Of a stretch of DNA of 12,962 nucleotides, positions 1 through 6,585 are shown one piece after another. Below the pieces are notes generated by a model, which saw nothing but the letters and a program-made list of their open reading frames with translations, was not told the DNA's origin and did no database searches. Within the stretch, counting starts at the first letter, position 1, and every line of letters begins with the position of its first letter. The stretch is taken from NCBI GenBank assembly GCA_934746185.1, contig CAKVEY010000030.1, positions 1 to 12,962 on the forward strand, read 5' to 3'. The DNA comes from an uncultured Clostridia bacterium (GTDB taxonomy: Bacteria; Bacillota; Clostridia; Christensenellales; UBA1242). Made by a program: the position numbers and the translations under genes.

Positions 1-51
1 GGAGTACTATATATTGTGTTTGTATAAATATACATCGAGTTTATGCAAATT

Positions 52-113
52 TTTGAATATTTATAAAAATTTTTTTGCATAATTATTCAAAATCGCTTGC
101 ATATTTATAAAAT
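52..113 (+). promoter_or_regulatory. Three evenly spaced candidate ARG boxes upstream of argR
   Basis: Three 18-bp sites fit the arginine-repressor pattern TGAAT-N4-ATTCA: 52-69 (TGAAT/ATAAA, 8 of 10), 74-91 (TGCAT/ATTCA, 9 of 10) and 96-113 (TGCAT/ATAAA, 7 of 10). Their centres are exactly 22 bp apart (60.5, 82.5, 104.5), about two helical turns, close to the usual spacing of tandem ARG boxes bound by an ArgR hexamer. The third overlaps the -35 element of the argR promoter, so binding there would repress. That they control argR itself is inference. The extreme AT content makes single boxes weak evidence; the regular spacing carries the argument. Confidence 0.5.
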
Positions 114-125
114 AGGTTGTATAAT
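97..125 (+). promoter_or_regulatory. Sigma-A-type promoter of argR
   Basis: A perfect -10 hexamer TATAAT lies at 120-125. A weak -35, TTGCAT, lies at 97-102, with a 17-nt spacer. Transcription would start near 132, giving a leader of about 44 nt before the argR ATG. Confidence 0.65.
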
Positions 126-138
126 TATGTTACTTACT

Positions 139-156
139 AATGAATAAGTATAAATT
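139..156 (+). promoter_or_regulatory. Fourth candidate ARG box in the argR leader
   Basis: TGAAT at 141-145, a 4-nt gap and ATAAA at 150-154 match the ARG box at 8 of 10 positions, with the same half-site pairing as the box at 52-69. Its centre is 43 bp from the third upstream box, about two further box intervals. It lies downstream of the predicted transcription start and would act as a roadblock or loop partner if real. Confidence 0.3.
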
Positions 157-175
157 TTAAAGGAGAAATTTATTT

Positions 176-625
176 ATGGCTCGTTCCCTAAGACAAAACA
201 AAATATTAGAGATAATTGCAAAAAACGAAATAGAAACACAAGACGAATTAGTTCAATCTTTAAGAAATTTGAATTTTGATGTTACACAAGCAACTGTTTC
301 TCGTGATATTAAAGAATTGGGTTTAATTAAAATTTTGTCGGATAGCAAAAAATATAAATATGCTTATGTAGAAACTAACGAGCAACAAATTTCCAACAAA
401 ATAGTTGGCATTTATAAAGAAGTTGTTATAAGTGTTAAAATTGCTTTAAATTTAGTTGTAGTAAAAACTTTAAAAGGTTTTGCTAGTGGAATTTCTAGTT
501 ACATAGATAAAATGAATATAGATAAACTTATGGGCACAGTTTATGGAGATGACACTGTTATGTGTATAACCGAAAATCAAACAAATGCTGAAAGCGTTTA
601 TGAAAAATTAATCAATATTATTTAA
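176..625 (+). CDS. argR: Arginine repressor ArgR/AhrC
   Basis: This 149-residue protein has the usual length of arginine repressors, arginine-sensing hexameric regulators of arginine biosynthesis and catabolism. The N-terminal winged helix (about residues 1-70) includes the family signature TQATVSRDIKEL. The C-terminal oligomerisation and arginine-binding domain carries the GTVYGDDT motif, matching the conserved GT-x-x-GDDT segment whose Asp pair contacts arginine. The ATG is preceded by AAAGGAG at 159-165 with a 10-nt gap. The gene has its own promoter and is closed by a terminator, so it appears monocistronic despite standing in the conserved argR-recN-spoIVB-spo0A order. Candidate ARG boxes over its promoter suggest autoregulation. 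Arginine genes elsewhere in the genome would be the likely targets; none lies in this window. Confidence 0.96.
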   Translation: MARSLRQNKILEIIAKNEIETQDELVQSLRNLNFDVTQATVSRDIKELGLIKILSDSKKYKYAYVETNEQQISNKIVGIYKEVVISVKIALNLVVVKTLKGFASGISSYIDKMNIDKLMGTVYGDDTVMCITENQTNAESVYEKLINII

Positions 626-653
626 AAAACCTTAACTAATTAAGGCTTTTTTT
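624..653 (+). terminator. Intrinsic terminator of argR
   Basis: The arms CCTTAA (630-635) and TTAAGG (640-645) form a perfect 6-bp stem with a 4-nt loop, flanked by a run of A on the left and seven T at 647-653. It starts directly at the argR stop codon, so it separates argR from recN transcription. Confidence 0.8.
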
Positions 654-670
654 ATTTTAATTTAATAAAC

Positions 671-699
671 TTGCTTTTCTTTTTTAATTATTATATAAT
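671..699 (+). promoter_or_regulatory. recN promoter with -10 box almost at the start codon
   Basis: TTGCTT (671-676), a 17-nt spacer and a perfect TATAAT (694-699) make a good sigma-A-type promoter. Only 6 nt separate the -10 box from the ATG at 706, so the expected transcription start falls on or beside the A of the ATG. No Shine-Dalgarno sequence exists in the preceding bases, which fits a leaderless mRNA. Confidence 0.65.
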
Positions 700-705
700 T
701 AAATT

Positions 706-2394
706 ATGTTAAAAACTTTAAAAATAAAAAATGTTGCACTTATAAATGAAGCAACAATTAATTTTTGTGATAAATTAAATATTATAAGTGGTGAAACTGG
801 TGCTGGTAAAAGCGTTTTGTTAGATAGCATCAATTTGCTATTAGGTAGTAAAGCCGATAAAACACTAATTAAATCGGGGGAAGATTTTTTAAGGGTTGAA
901 GGCGTTTTTGATATAAACTTAACAAAAGAATTAAAAGATAAATTTAATGATTTTGGCTTAGAACCAGATTCTTGCCTTATAATTTCAAGAAAAATAAACT
1001 TAGATGGAAAAAACGAAGTTAAATTAAACGGAGAGACAGTTCCACTTAATTTTATTAAAAATATAACGAAATATTTAATTGATATTCATTCTCAAAACGA
1101 AAATTTAACACTATTAAATAAGCAAAATCAATTAAAACTAATTGATAGTTTTTCTAAATTAGATTTTAGCGAAGTTAATGACTTATTTAATCAAATAAAA
1201 CAAATTAATGAGAAAATAAACGAGTTAGATAAGGACGATAGTTTTAGATTAAGAGAAATTGAATTACTTGAATATCAAATAAAAGAAATTACTGAGGCTA
1301 ATATTAAAGAAAATGAAGAAGACGAATTAAAAAACGAATTAATATTGCTAAAAAATAGTGAAAAGATTGCTGAATCCTTAAACTTAATTAAGGAATATTA
1401 TGACAAAGGTTTAGTAAATATCTCATCATTACTTAAAAAAAGTTTATTTGAAATTAACAACCTTACAAAATATAACGAAAGTTTAAAAGCATTAGAAGAC
1501 AGGGTTAATTCTGCTTACATAGATTTAGATGACGAAATTAGTGAAATTATAAATTCTTTAGATATAGACTTTGATGAAAATCGTTTTAATGAAATAGATA
1601 GCAGGTTAGACTTATATAAGTCACTACACAAAAAATATGGAAATAGTTATGAAGATATAACCAATTATTTAAGCAATGTAAAAGAAAAACATAACAAATT
1701 AGTTAATTTTAGTGAAGAATTAGAAAAGTTAAAGTCGCAAAAAAAGTTGCTACTAGATAAAGCGTTTTTAGTTAGCACTAATTTTACAAAAACGAGAAAA
1801 AATATTGCAGTAAAACTTGAAAAAGAAATAATAAACGAACTTAAAGAACTTTCTATGCCAAACGCAAAAATTGAATTTAAGTTTAATAGTTATGACTATT
1901 CAAACTTTGAAGAATATTTTACTAATCGTGGTGCTGATAGCGTTGACTTATTATTTTGTGCAAATTTAGGGGAAAATTTAAAACCACTAAATTTAGTTGC
2001 GTCTGGTGGTGAAATTTCAAGACTTATGCTTGCTATTAAAACTTTAACAAGCGAAAACGACAAAATTGAAACTATGATTTTTGATGAACTAGACACTGGT
2101 ATTAGTGGACAAGCGTCTGTTGCAACAAGCAAAAAACTAGCAAAAATATCTAAATATCATCAAATAATCGCTGTATCTCATTTATTCCAAATTTGTGCTA
2201 TGGCAGATGAAAACATTTTAGTTAAAAAAATAGAAAAAGATGGAAAAACTGAAACAAAGCCCATTGTTTTATCTGGCGATGATGCCGTAAATGAACTTTG
2301 CAGATTTTTAAGCGTTGACGAAATAACCGAAGCTACTATAACACACGCAAAAGAAGTTAAAGAATATTTAGATAATTATAAAAAATCTATTTAA
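706..2394 (+). CDS. recN: DNA repair protein RecN
   Basis: RecN is an SMC-like ATPase that acts at DNA double-strand breaks, binding ends and helping recombination in the cytoplasm. At 562 residues it has the normal family length. The Walker A motif GETGAGKS is at residues 29-36. A long charged helical region in the middle (about 150-370) fits the coiled coil. The ABC signature ASGGE is at 432-436, and Walker B with its acidic pair, MIFDELDTG, is at 457-465. The head domain is therefore complete at both ends. The start is fixed by the N-terminal LKTLKIKNVALI, a typical RecN beginning, although no ribosome binding site precedes it and the promoter -10 box ends 6 nt upstream. It sits between argR and spoIVB as in many Firmicutes. 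SOS or LexA boxes were not evident. Confidence 0.97.
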   Translation: MLKTLKIKNVALINEATINFCDKLNIISGETGAGKSVLLDSINLLLGSKADKTLIKSGEDFLRVEGVFDINLTKELKDKFNDFGLEPDSCLIISRKINLDGKNEVKLNGETVPLNFIKNITKYLIDIHSQNENLTLLNKQNQLKLIDSFSKLDFSEVNDLFNQIKQINEKINELDKDDSFRLREIELLEYQIKEITEANIKENEEDELKNELILLKNSEKIAESLNLIKEYYDKGLVNISSLLKKSLFEINNLTKYNESLKALEDRVNSAYIDLDDEISEIINSLDIDFDENRFNEIDSRLDLYKSLHKKYGNSYEDITNYLSNVKEKHNKLVNFSEELEKLKSQKKLLLDKAFLVSTNFTKTRKNIAVKLEKEIINELKELSMPNAKIEFKFNSYDYSNFEEYFTNRGADSVDLLFCANLGENLKPLNLVASGGEISRLMLAIKTLTSENDKIETMIFDELDTGISGQASVATSKKLAKISKYHQIIAVSHLFQICAMADENILVKKIEKDGKTETKPIVLSGDDAVNELCRFLSVDEITEATITHAKEVKEYLDNYKKSI

Positions 2395-2440
2395 CAATTT
2401 TTACTAACTAGTTAAAAGAATAATATTAAAAAAACTATTT

Positions 2441-2474
2441 AAACTACTTTCATACGAGTGAAAGGAGTTTTTTT
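2441..2474 (+). promoter_or_regulatory. Hairpin with T run that buries the spoIVB ribosome binding site
   Basis: The left arm 2441-2452 and right arm 2459-2470 pair over 11 bp with one internal A/G mismatch and a 6-nt loop (2453-2458). The right arm contains the AAAGGAG ribosome binding site (2461-2467), and its end merges with a run of seven T (2468-2474) directly before the ATG at 2475. The element could be an intrinsic terminator for recN, a hairpin that blocks spoIVB translation, or both. The pairing is seen in the sequence; the function is inference. Confidence 0.6.
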
Positions 2475-3695
2475 ATGAAAACAAAAGGTAGAAAACTGAT
2501 TTTTGTTGTCTTTTTTGTCTTAATAATTAGTTTTTTACTATCTAACATAACAGCTCCTATTCCTACAACCGATTTTTTAACTTACGCAAGTATAGATGAT
2601 ATTAATTACGCTATAAACAACAAAATATTTGGTGGTTTTTATTCTTTAAAAATAAATGAAAATAATGTATATGCTAATGATAATAACAATCTTATAAAAG
2701 TTGATGTTAAACTTTTTAATGTTATAACCATAAATTCTTTTTATGTAAATACAAATAGTCAAAAAATTTATGCTGGTGGCAATGCAATAGGAATTACATT
2801 GAATACAAAAGGTGTTATTTTAATGGGTAGCAACAGCATAATTACTAAAAATGGGCTAGTAGATACTTTAAAAGGCAGTTCACTTCAAGTTGGCGACACA
2901 ATATTAAAGATAAATGATGAAGTTATATATAATATAGATAATATAACCGAAATAATAAATAGGGAAGAAAACGAAAACAAAAGGGCAAAAATCACTTATA
3001 TAAGAAAAAATAAAGAGTACGAAACATACATTATGCCAGCACTCGATATTGAAAGTGGTGAGTACAAATTAGGTATATGGGTTAAAAATGATGCGAGTGG
3101 AATAGGTACACTTACTTATGTTTTAGAAGACGGAAAATTTGGCGCATTGGGTCATTCCATAAATGTTAGTGGAACAAAAGATGCTTATGATATTATGGAT
3201 GGAAAATTATATCAAAGTAGCATTATTGGAATAAAGAAAGGCAAAAAAGGACGAGCAGGCGAACTTAAAGGCTTGTTTTTACAAGGAAAAAATGTTCAAG
3301 GAAATATAGAAAAGAACATTTCTACTGGAATATACGGAAATATGGACACAAATTCTAAATTATATAAAGACGCAACTAAAAGAGAATATGAATTGGGTGG
3401 TAGGCTTACAGCAAGACCTGGTAAAGCAAAAATTTTAAGTTGTATTAACGGAAACGAAGTTAAAGAATATGATATTGAAATTATTAAAACAAATTATCAA
3501 AATTCTAGCAAAGAAAAAAGTATGGTTATAAAGGTAACCGATAAAGAATTACTTGAAAAAACTGGGGGAATAGTTCAAGGTATGAGTGGTAGTCCCATAA
3601 TTCAAAAAGGCAAAATAATTGGTGCTGTAACTCACGTTTTTATAAACGATAGTACAAAAGGTTTTGGACTTTATTTAGACTGGATGATTAATTAA
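2475..3695 (+). CDS. spoIVB: SpoIVB sporulation signalling serine peptidase (S55) with PDZ domain
   Basis: SpoIVB is made in the forespore, crosses into the intermembrane space and starts sigma-K activation by cleaving SpoIVFA; it is also needed for spore maturation. The 406-residue protein has an N-terminal membrane segment or signal anchor (about residues 8-28), a PDZ domain (about 95-180, core GSSLQVGDTILKIND) and the S55 peptidase domain. The likely catalytic triad is His227 (in LGHS), Asp356 (in VTDKE) and Ser371 (in GMSGSP). The 15-residue Asp-Ser distance equals that recalled for the Bacillus subtilis enzyme (Asp363, Ser378), and the His-Ser distance is close, so the enzyme looks active. 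The ATG follows AAAGGAG, which lies inside a hairpin. I found no convincing sigma-G promoter. It precedes spo0A, as in Bacillus and Clostridium. Confidence 0.95.
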   Translation: MKTKGRKLIFVVFFVLIISFLLSNITAPIPTTDFLTYASIDDINYAINNKIFGGFYSLKINENNVYANDNNNLIKVDVKLFNVITINSFYVNTNSQKIYAGGNAIGITLNTKGVILMGSNSIITKNGLVDTLKGSSLQVGDTILKINDEVIYNIDNITEIINREENENKRAKITYIRKNKEYETYIMPALDIESGEYKLGIWVKNDASGIGTLTYVLEDGKFGALGHSINVSGTKDAYDIMDGKLYQSSIIGIKKGKKGRAGELKGLFLQGKNVQGNIEKNISTGIYGNMDTNSKLYKDATKREYELGGRLTARPGKAKILSCINGNEVKEYDIEIIKTNYQNSSKEKSMVIKVTDKELLEKTGGIVQGMSGSPIIQKGKIIGAVTHVFINDSTKGFGLYLDWMIN

Positions 3696-3761
3696 AATTT
3701 AATAAAAAAATTCTTTTTGTAAAAAATTATTTATTTTTTTAAAAAATCTTGTAAAAATCGC

Positions 3762-3790
3762 TTGATTTTTTCAAAAATATGGTTTATACT
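3762..3790 (+). promoter_or_regulatory. Promoter of the spo0A-like gene
   Basis: TTGATT at 3762-3767 (4 of 6), a 17-nt spacer and TATACT at 3785-3790 (5 of 6) form a sigma-A-type promoter. Transcription would start near 3797, leaving a leader of about 58 nt before the ATG at 3855. The -35 covers the TTG codon that could open a longer reading frame, which argues against that longer start. I did not recognise a sigma-H promoter or a 0A box here. Confidence 0.55.
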
Positions 3791-3854
3791 TATTAAACTT
3801 TACTTATTTGATAAAATAATTAAAGAATATTTAAAAATTTCAAAGGATATTTTT

Positions 3855-4562
3855 ATGACTGAATCAGGTAACGCGATTTTGTTTTCAAGCGAAGATTATG
3901 ATACTGTGATTAGGGTAAAAGATATTTGCAACCAAACGAGTATAAACCTATTAATAGAAACCGATTTCTTTACTCTATTTACACAAATAGAAAAATTAAA
4001 ACCCAAATTTGTTTTTATTGATGAAAGGGTTAGGAAATTAAAAACATTTCCACTAGAAATTTTAGATAATCCTATTTTTAAAAAAGCAACTCAACTTGTT
4101 ATTTTAAGTAATAATTTTATTTGTAAAGAAGATTTTATTGATGTTGTTGAAATAAAAAACTTAAAAAATTATATTTTAAATAACAATGTTTATTATCTAA
4201 AACCCAGTAATAACAATATAAATGTCGATGATAGTTTTATCAATAAATTTTTAATTAAGTTAAATTTATGCTCATCGCATAAAGGTAAAAATTATTTAAT
4301 AGATTGCGTTAGTTTAATATTAGAAGATAATATATCGTATAATTATTTGAATAGTGAATGTTATCCAGTATTAGCACATAATTATAATACTGGAATTATT
4401 AACATTGATAGAAATATAAGAACAGCGATACAAAAAGCTTTTGAAAAAAGAAATGTTAAATATTGGGAAGAGTGTTTTAATCAAAAATTTATTAAAGCAC
4501 CAACCACTAAAGATTTTATTTATATGTGCGTAGATAAAATTAAAGAATTATATAATAAATAA
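3855..4562 (+). CDS. spo0A: Divergent Spo0A sporulation response regulator
   Basis: Spo0A is the master response regulator of sporulation entry, and synteny after spoIVB supports the call. The C-terminal part (about residues 128-235) is recognisable as the Spo0A DNA-binding domain, with the NIDRNIRTAIQKAF recognition-helix region and APTTKDFIYMCVDKI near the end. The receiver (about 5-118) is very divergent. It keeps Asp56 in FIDER, at the same number as the phosphorylated Asp of B. subtilis Spo0A, plus Ser85 and Lys116 (YLKP) at the switch positions. The metal-binding acidic pair is reduced to Ser12-Glu13, and the usual D-x-x-M-P is lost. At 235 residues it is shorter than the usual 260-270. 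I start it at ATG 3855, preceded by AAAGGA; an upstream TTG at 3762 would add 31 residues but lies on the promoter. Whether it is phosphorylated is open. Confidence 0.85.
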   Translation: MTESGNAILFSSEDYDTVIRVKDICNQTSINLLIETDFFTLFTQIEKLKPKFVFIDERVRKLKTFPLEILDNPIFKKATQLVILSNNFICKEDFIDVVEIKNLKNYILNNNVYYLKPSNNNINVDDSFINKFLIKLNLCSSHKGKNYLIDCVSLILEDNISYNYLNSECYPVLAHNYNTGIINIDRNIRTAIQKAFEKRNVKYWEECFNQKFIKAPTTKDFIYMCVDKIKELYNK

Positions 4563-4567
4563 TTTAA

Positions 4568-4573
4568 TATAAT
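4568..4573 (+). promoter_or_regulatory. Isolated TATAAT box just before the SpoIIM-like gene
   Basis: A perfect TATAAT ends 5 nt before the ATG at 4579, in the 16-nt gap after spo0A. No good -35 is present 16-18 nt upstream and no ribosome binding site precedes the ATG. It may be a weak promoter giving a leaderless transcript, or chance in AT-rich DNA; coupling to spo0A translation is the alternative. Confidence 0.25.
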
Positions 4574-4578
4574 AATAT

Positions 4579-5187
4579 ATGAAAAACTTTTTAAACAAAC
4601 TGAAAAGAGATTATTTAGATTGCACCAATAACAATAAAATCTTTTTAGTTTTTTTATTGTGTTTTTTTGTTTGTGGAATAGTTATTGCAATTATCTGCCA
4701 TTTTAGGTTTAGAGATTTTCTTACACTTAACAACTTAACAGACAAATTACTTTTAAATTACATAAAAAAATCTAGTAGTCTTTTTAGTTATTTTATATTA
4801 AAATTTTTTAATCTTATTTTAATATCTTTAATTTTAATATTAATATGTTTTAACAAATATTTAAGTTATTTAACTTGCATTTTAATGCTTTATTTAGGTT
4901 ATTGTTTAACTTTTAATTTTTGCTTAATAATTTTACTTTTCGGCGTATTTGGTTTTATTTATGGTTTAATTTTGCTAGTTATGTTTGGCTTAATTTACTC
5001 CTTTATTTTGTTTAGCATCTGCCTATTTTGTAGGAACATTCATTTTTGCTACAACACCAGTTATTTTAAAGAATTAAAAAATCTTTTGCCAATATTTTTA
5101 ACCTGTTTAATAATTATATTTATATTATTGATATTAGAAATAATTTTAATGCCTATGCTTTCTAACACTTTTATTATAGTTTTATGA
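4579..5187 (+). CDS. Probable SpoIIM-like stage II sporulation membrane protein
   Basis: This 202-residue polytopic membrane protein has about five hydrophobic segments: roughly residues 21-41, 70-92, 95-115, 117-150 and 171-190. SpoIIM is part of the DMP complex (SpoIID, SpoIIM, SpoIIP) that remodels peptidoglycan during engulfment. Three points support the call: the length (B. subtilis SpoIIM is about 214 residues), the N-terminal charged helix followed by a membrane segment, and the last helix ending in an LEIILMPML stretch that resembles the LFEAYVSPYL end recalled for SpoIIM. It also sits between spo0A and a dacF-like gene; in B. subtilis spoIIM lies near dacF. Core residues are poorly conserved, so another small membrane protein is possible. 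It starts 16 nt after spo0A without a ribosome binding site. Confidence 0.5.
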   Translation: MKNFLNKLKRDYLDCTNNNKIFLVFLLCFFVCGIVIAIICHFRFRDFLTLNNLTDKLLLNYIKKSSSLFSYFILKFFNLILISLILILICFNKYLSYLTCILMLYLGYCLTFNFCLIILLFGVFGFIYGLILLVMFGLIYSFILFSICLFCRNIHFCYNTSYFKELKNLLPIFLTCLIIIFILLILEIILMPMLSNTFIIVL

Positions 5188-5231
5188 ATAAAAAATAATT
5201 AATTTCTAAAACTAAACTAAAAGGAGATTAT

Positions 5232-6401
5232 ATGAAAAGATTTTTGATTGGATTTATTTTAGTTATAACACTTTTATGTAGTTTTATTTTAGGAAATACA
5301 TTAACAGTTTTTGCCGAAGAAAACGCATTAAACTTAGACGCAAAAGCATATTTATTAATGGATTACAACACTGGAAAAGTGCTTATGAAAAACAACGAAA
5401 CAGAGCACTTAGAAATTGCAAGTATGGTTAAATTAATGACAACTTTACTAACTATTGAAAAAATTCAAGCAGGGGAACTTAGTTTAGACCAAAAAGTTAT
5501 GGTTAGCGAATATGCCGCATCTATGGAAGGTTCGCAAGCGTTTTTAGACGCAGGAAAAGAATACACTGTAAACGATTTATTAAAAAGCGTTATTATTGCA
5601 TCAGCAAACGATTCTAGCGTAGTTTTAGCAGAAGCAATTAGTGGCACAGAAGAAAACTTTGTTAATCTTATGAATGAAAAAGCAAAAGAACTTAATTTAA
5701 CAAACACTTTATATGCTAACGCTACTGGACTTCCTAGCGAGATTACTCAGTATTCTTGTGCCGAAGATTGTGCTAAATTATTAAGTGAAGAAATTAAACA
5801 CGATTTATATTTTAAATATTCTAATATTTGGATAGACGAAATCATTCACGAAAGTGGACGAAAAACTGAACTTGTTAATACAAATGTTTTAATAAGACAA
5901 TATAAGGGCGTAGATATTGGCAAAACTGGCTTTACAGACGAAGCAGGCTATTGTTTATCTGCTAGTTGCAATAAAAACAATATGCGTTTAATTTCGGTGG
6001 TTATTGGCACAAAATCTACAAAAGACAGATTTAACATTACTACAAATTTATTAAACTACGGCTTTAATAATTACGAAAACAAAAAGGTTTTAGGCATAGA
6101 TGATGAAATATCTAACAAGGTAACTATTAAGGGAGCAAAAAATTCCAATGTAAATTTAGGTTATGAAAAAGACTTTTATTATTTAAGTAAAAAAGGCGAA
6201 AAAACTAACTTTAAAATTAAATTAGAACTTAATAACAAAGTAAAAGCCCCAGTTAAAAGAAATGATGTTTTAGGAAAAGCTTATATTATAAACGACGGAG
6301 TAGTGGTTGGCGAAATTAATGTAGTAAGCAAAGATAATATAAACAAAGTAAACTATAAAGATTGTTTTGACAAAGTAGTTAAAAATTATAAAATCGCATA
6401 A
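5232..6401 (+). CDS. D-alanyl-D-alanine carboxypeptidase, DacF/PBP5-type (S11)
   Basis: This penicillin-binding protein would remove the terminal D-alanine from peptidoglycan pentapeptides outside the membrane. It has a signal peptide (about residues 1-28, cut likely after the Ala of TVFA). The three S11 active-site motifs are in order: SxxK as SMVK at 64-67, SxN as SAN at 124-126, and KTG at 231-233. A C-terminal beta-rich PBP5-type domain spans about 285-389. The 389-residue length is normal. I do not see a clear C-terminal amphipathic anchor helix, which many family members have. The ATG follows AAAGGAG with good spacing. The position directly after spo0A and spoIIM-like genes suggests the DacF type involved in spore cortex cross-linking; a vegetative carboxypeptidase cannot be excluded. 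I found no clear promoter of its own in the 44-nt gap. Confidence 0.93.
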   Translation: MKRFLIGFILVITLLCSFILGNTLTVFAEENALNLDAKAYLLMDYNTGKVLMKNNETEHLEIASMVKLMTTLLTIEKIQAGELSLDQKVMVSEYAASMEGSQAFLDAGKEYTVNDLLKSVIIASANDSSVVLAEAISGTEENFVNLMNEKAKELNLTNTLYANATGLPSEITQYSCAEDCAKLLSEEIKHDLYFKYSNIWIDEIIHESGRKTELVNTNVLIRQYKGVDIGKTGFTDEAGYCLSASCNKNNMRLISVVIGTKSTKDRFNITTNLLNYGFNNYENKKVLGIDDEISNKVTIKGAKNSNVNLGYEKDFYYLSKKGEKTNFKIKLELNNKVKAPVKRNDVLGKAYIINDGVVVGEINVVSKDNINKVNYKDCFDKVVKNYKIA

Positions 6402-6433
6402 AAATAATCTTTTATGGTATGGTGGCGACCTTT

Positions 6434-6469
6434 AAAAAAGGCTATTCAAACAAAAGAATAGTCTTTTTT
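6434..6469. terminator. Intrinsic terminator after dacF-like gene, possibly bidirectional
   Basis: The arms 6440-6447 and 6456-6463 pair over 8 bp (one G-U) around an 8-nt loop, followed by six T (6464-6469) and preceded by six A (6434-6439). The + strand transcript gets a strong terminator. The - strand transcript of the converging ABC operon sees the same hairpin with one A-C mismatch and six T, so it may also stop here, about 120 nt past the permease stop codon. Confidence 0.8.
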
Positions 6470-6585
6470 ATATTTAATTTTAATTAAAATAAATCAATTA
6501 GCATTTTTTCAAATTAAATTTAATTTAATACAAAAATTCAACATTTTTTATAATAATTTTTTTCATTTTTCAGTAATTTTTAGTT

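Noticed and set aside
21..34. Inverted repeat TGTATA-AA-TATACA near the left edge
   Set aside because: Short, AT-rich and about 60 bp upstream of the argR -35 with no gene visible to its left; not enough to call an operator.
2451..2457. CATACGA as a sigma-G -10 element for spoIVB
   Set aside because: It resembles the forespore -10 consensus, but the region 17-18 nt upstream is a run of A without a matching -35, and the bases are explained by the hairpin.
3762..3854. A longer spo0A-like frame from the TTG at 3762, adding 31 residues
   Set aside because: The TTG lies in the -35 element of the promoter, has no ribosome binding site, and the added residues do not belong to a receiver domain; ATG 3855 has AAAGGA just upstream.
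6417..6433. T-box-like GGTGG...ACC sequence after the dacF-like gene
   Set aside because: It has one extra base relative to the conserved T-box bulge, no specifier stem upstream (that is coding sequence), and no + strand synthetase or amino-acid gene follows.
6511..6526. Perfect 16-bp AT-only palindrome in the gap between converging genes
   Set aside because: It has no loop and no G or C; such palindromes are expected in DNA this AT-rich, and there is no promoter nearby to control.
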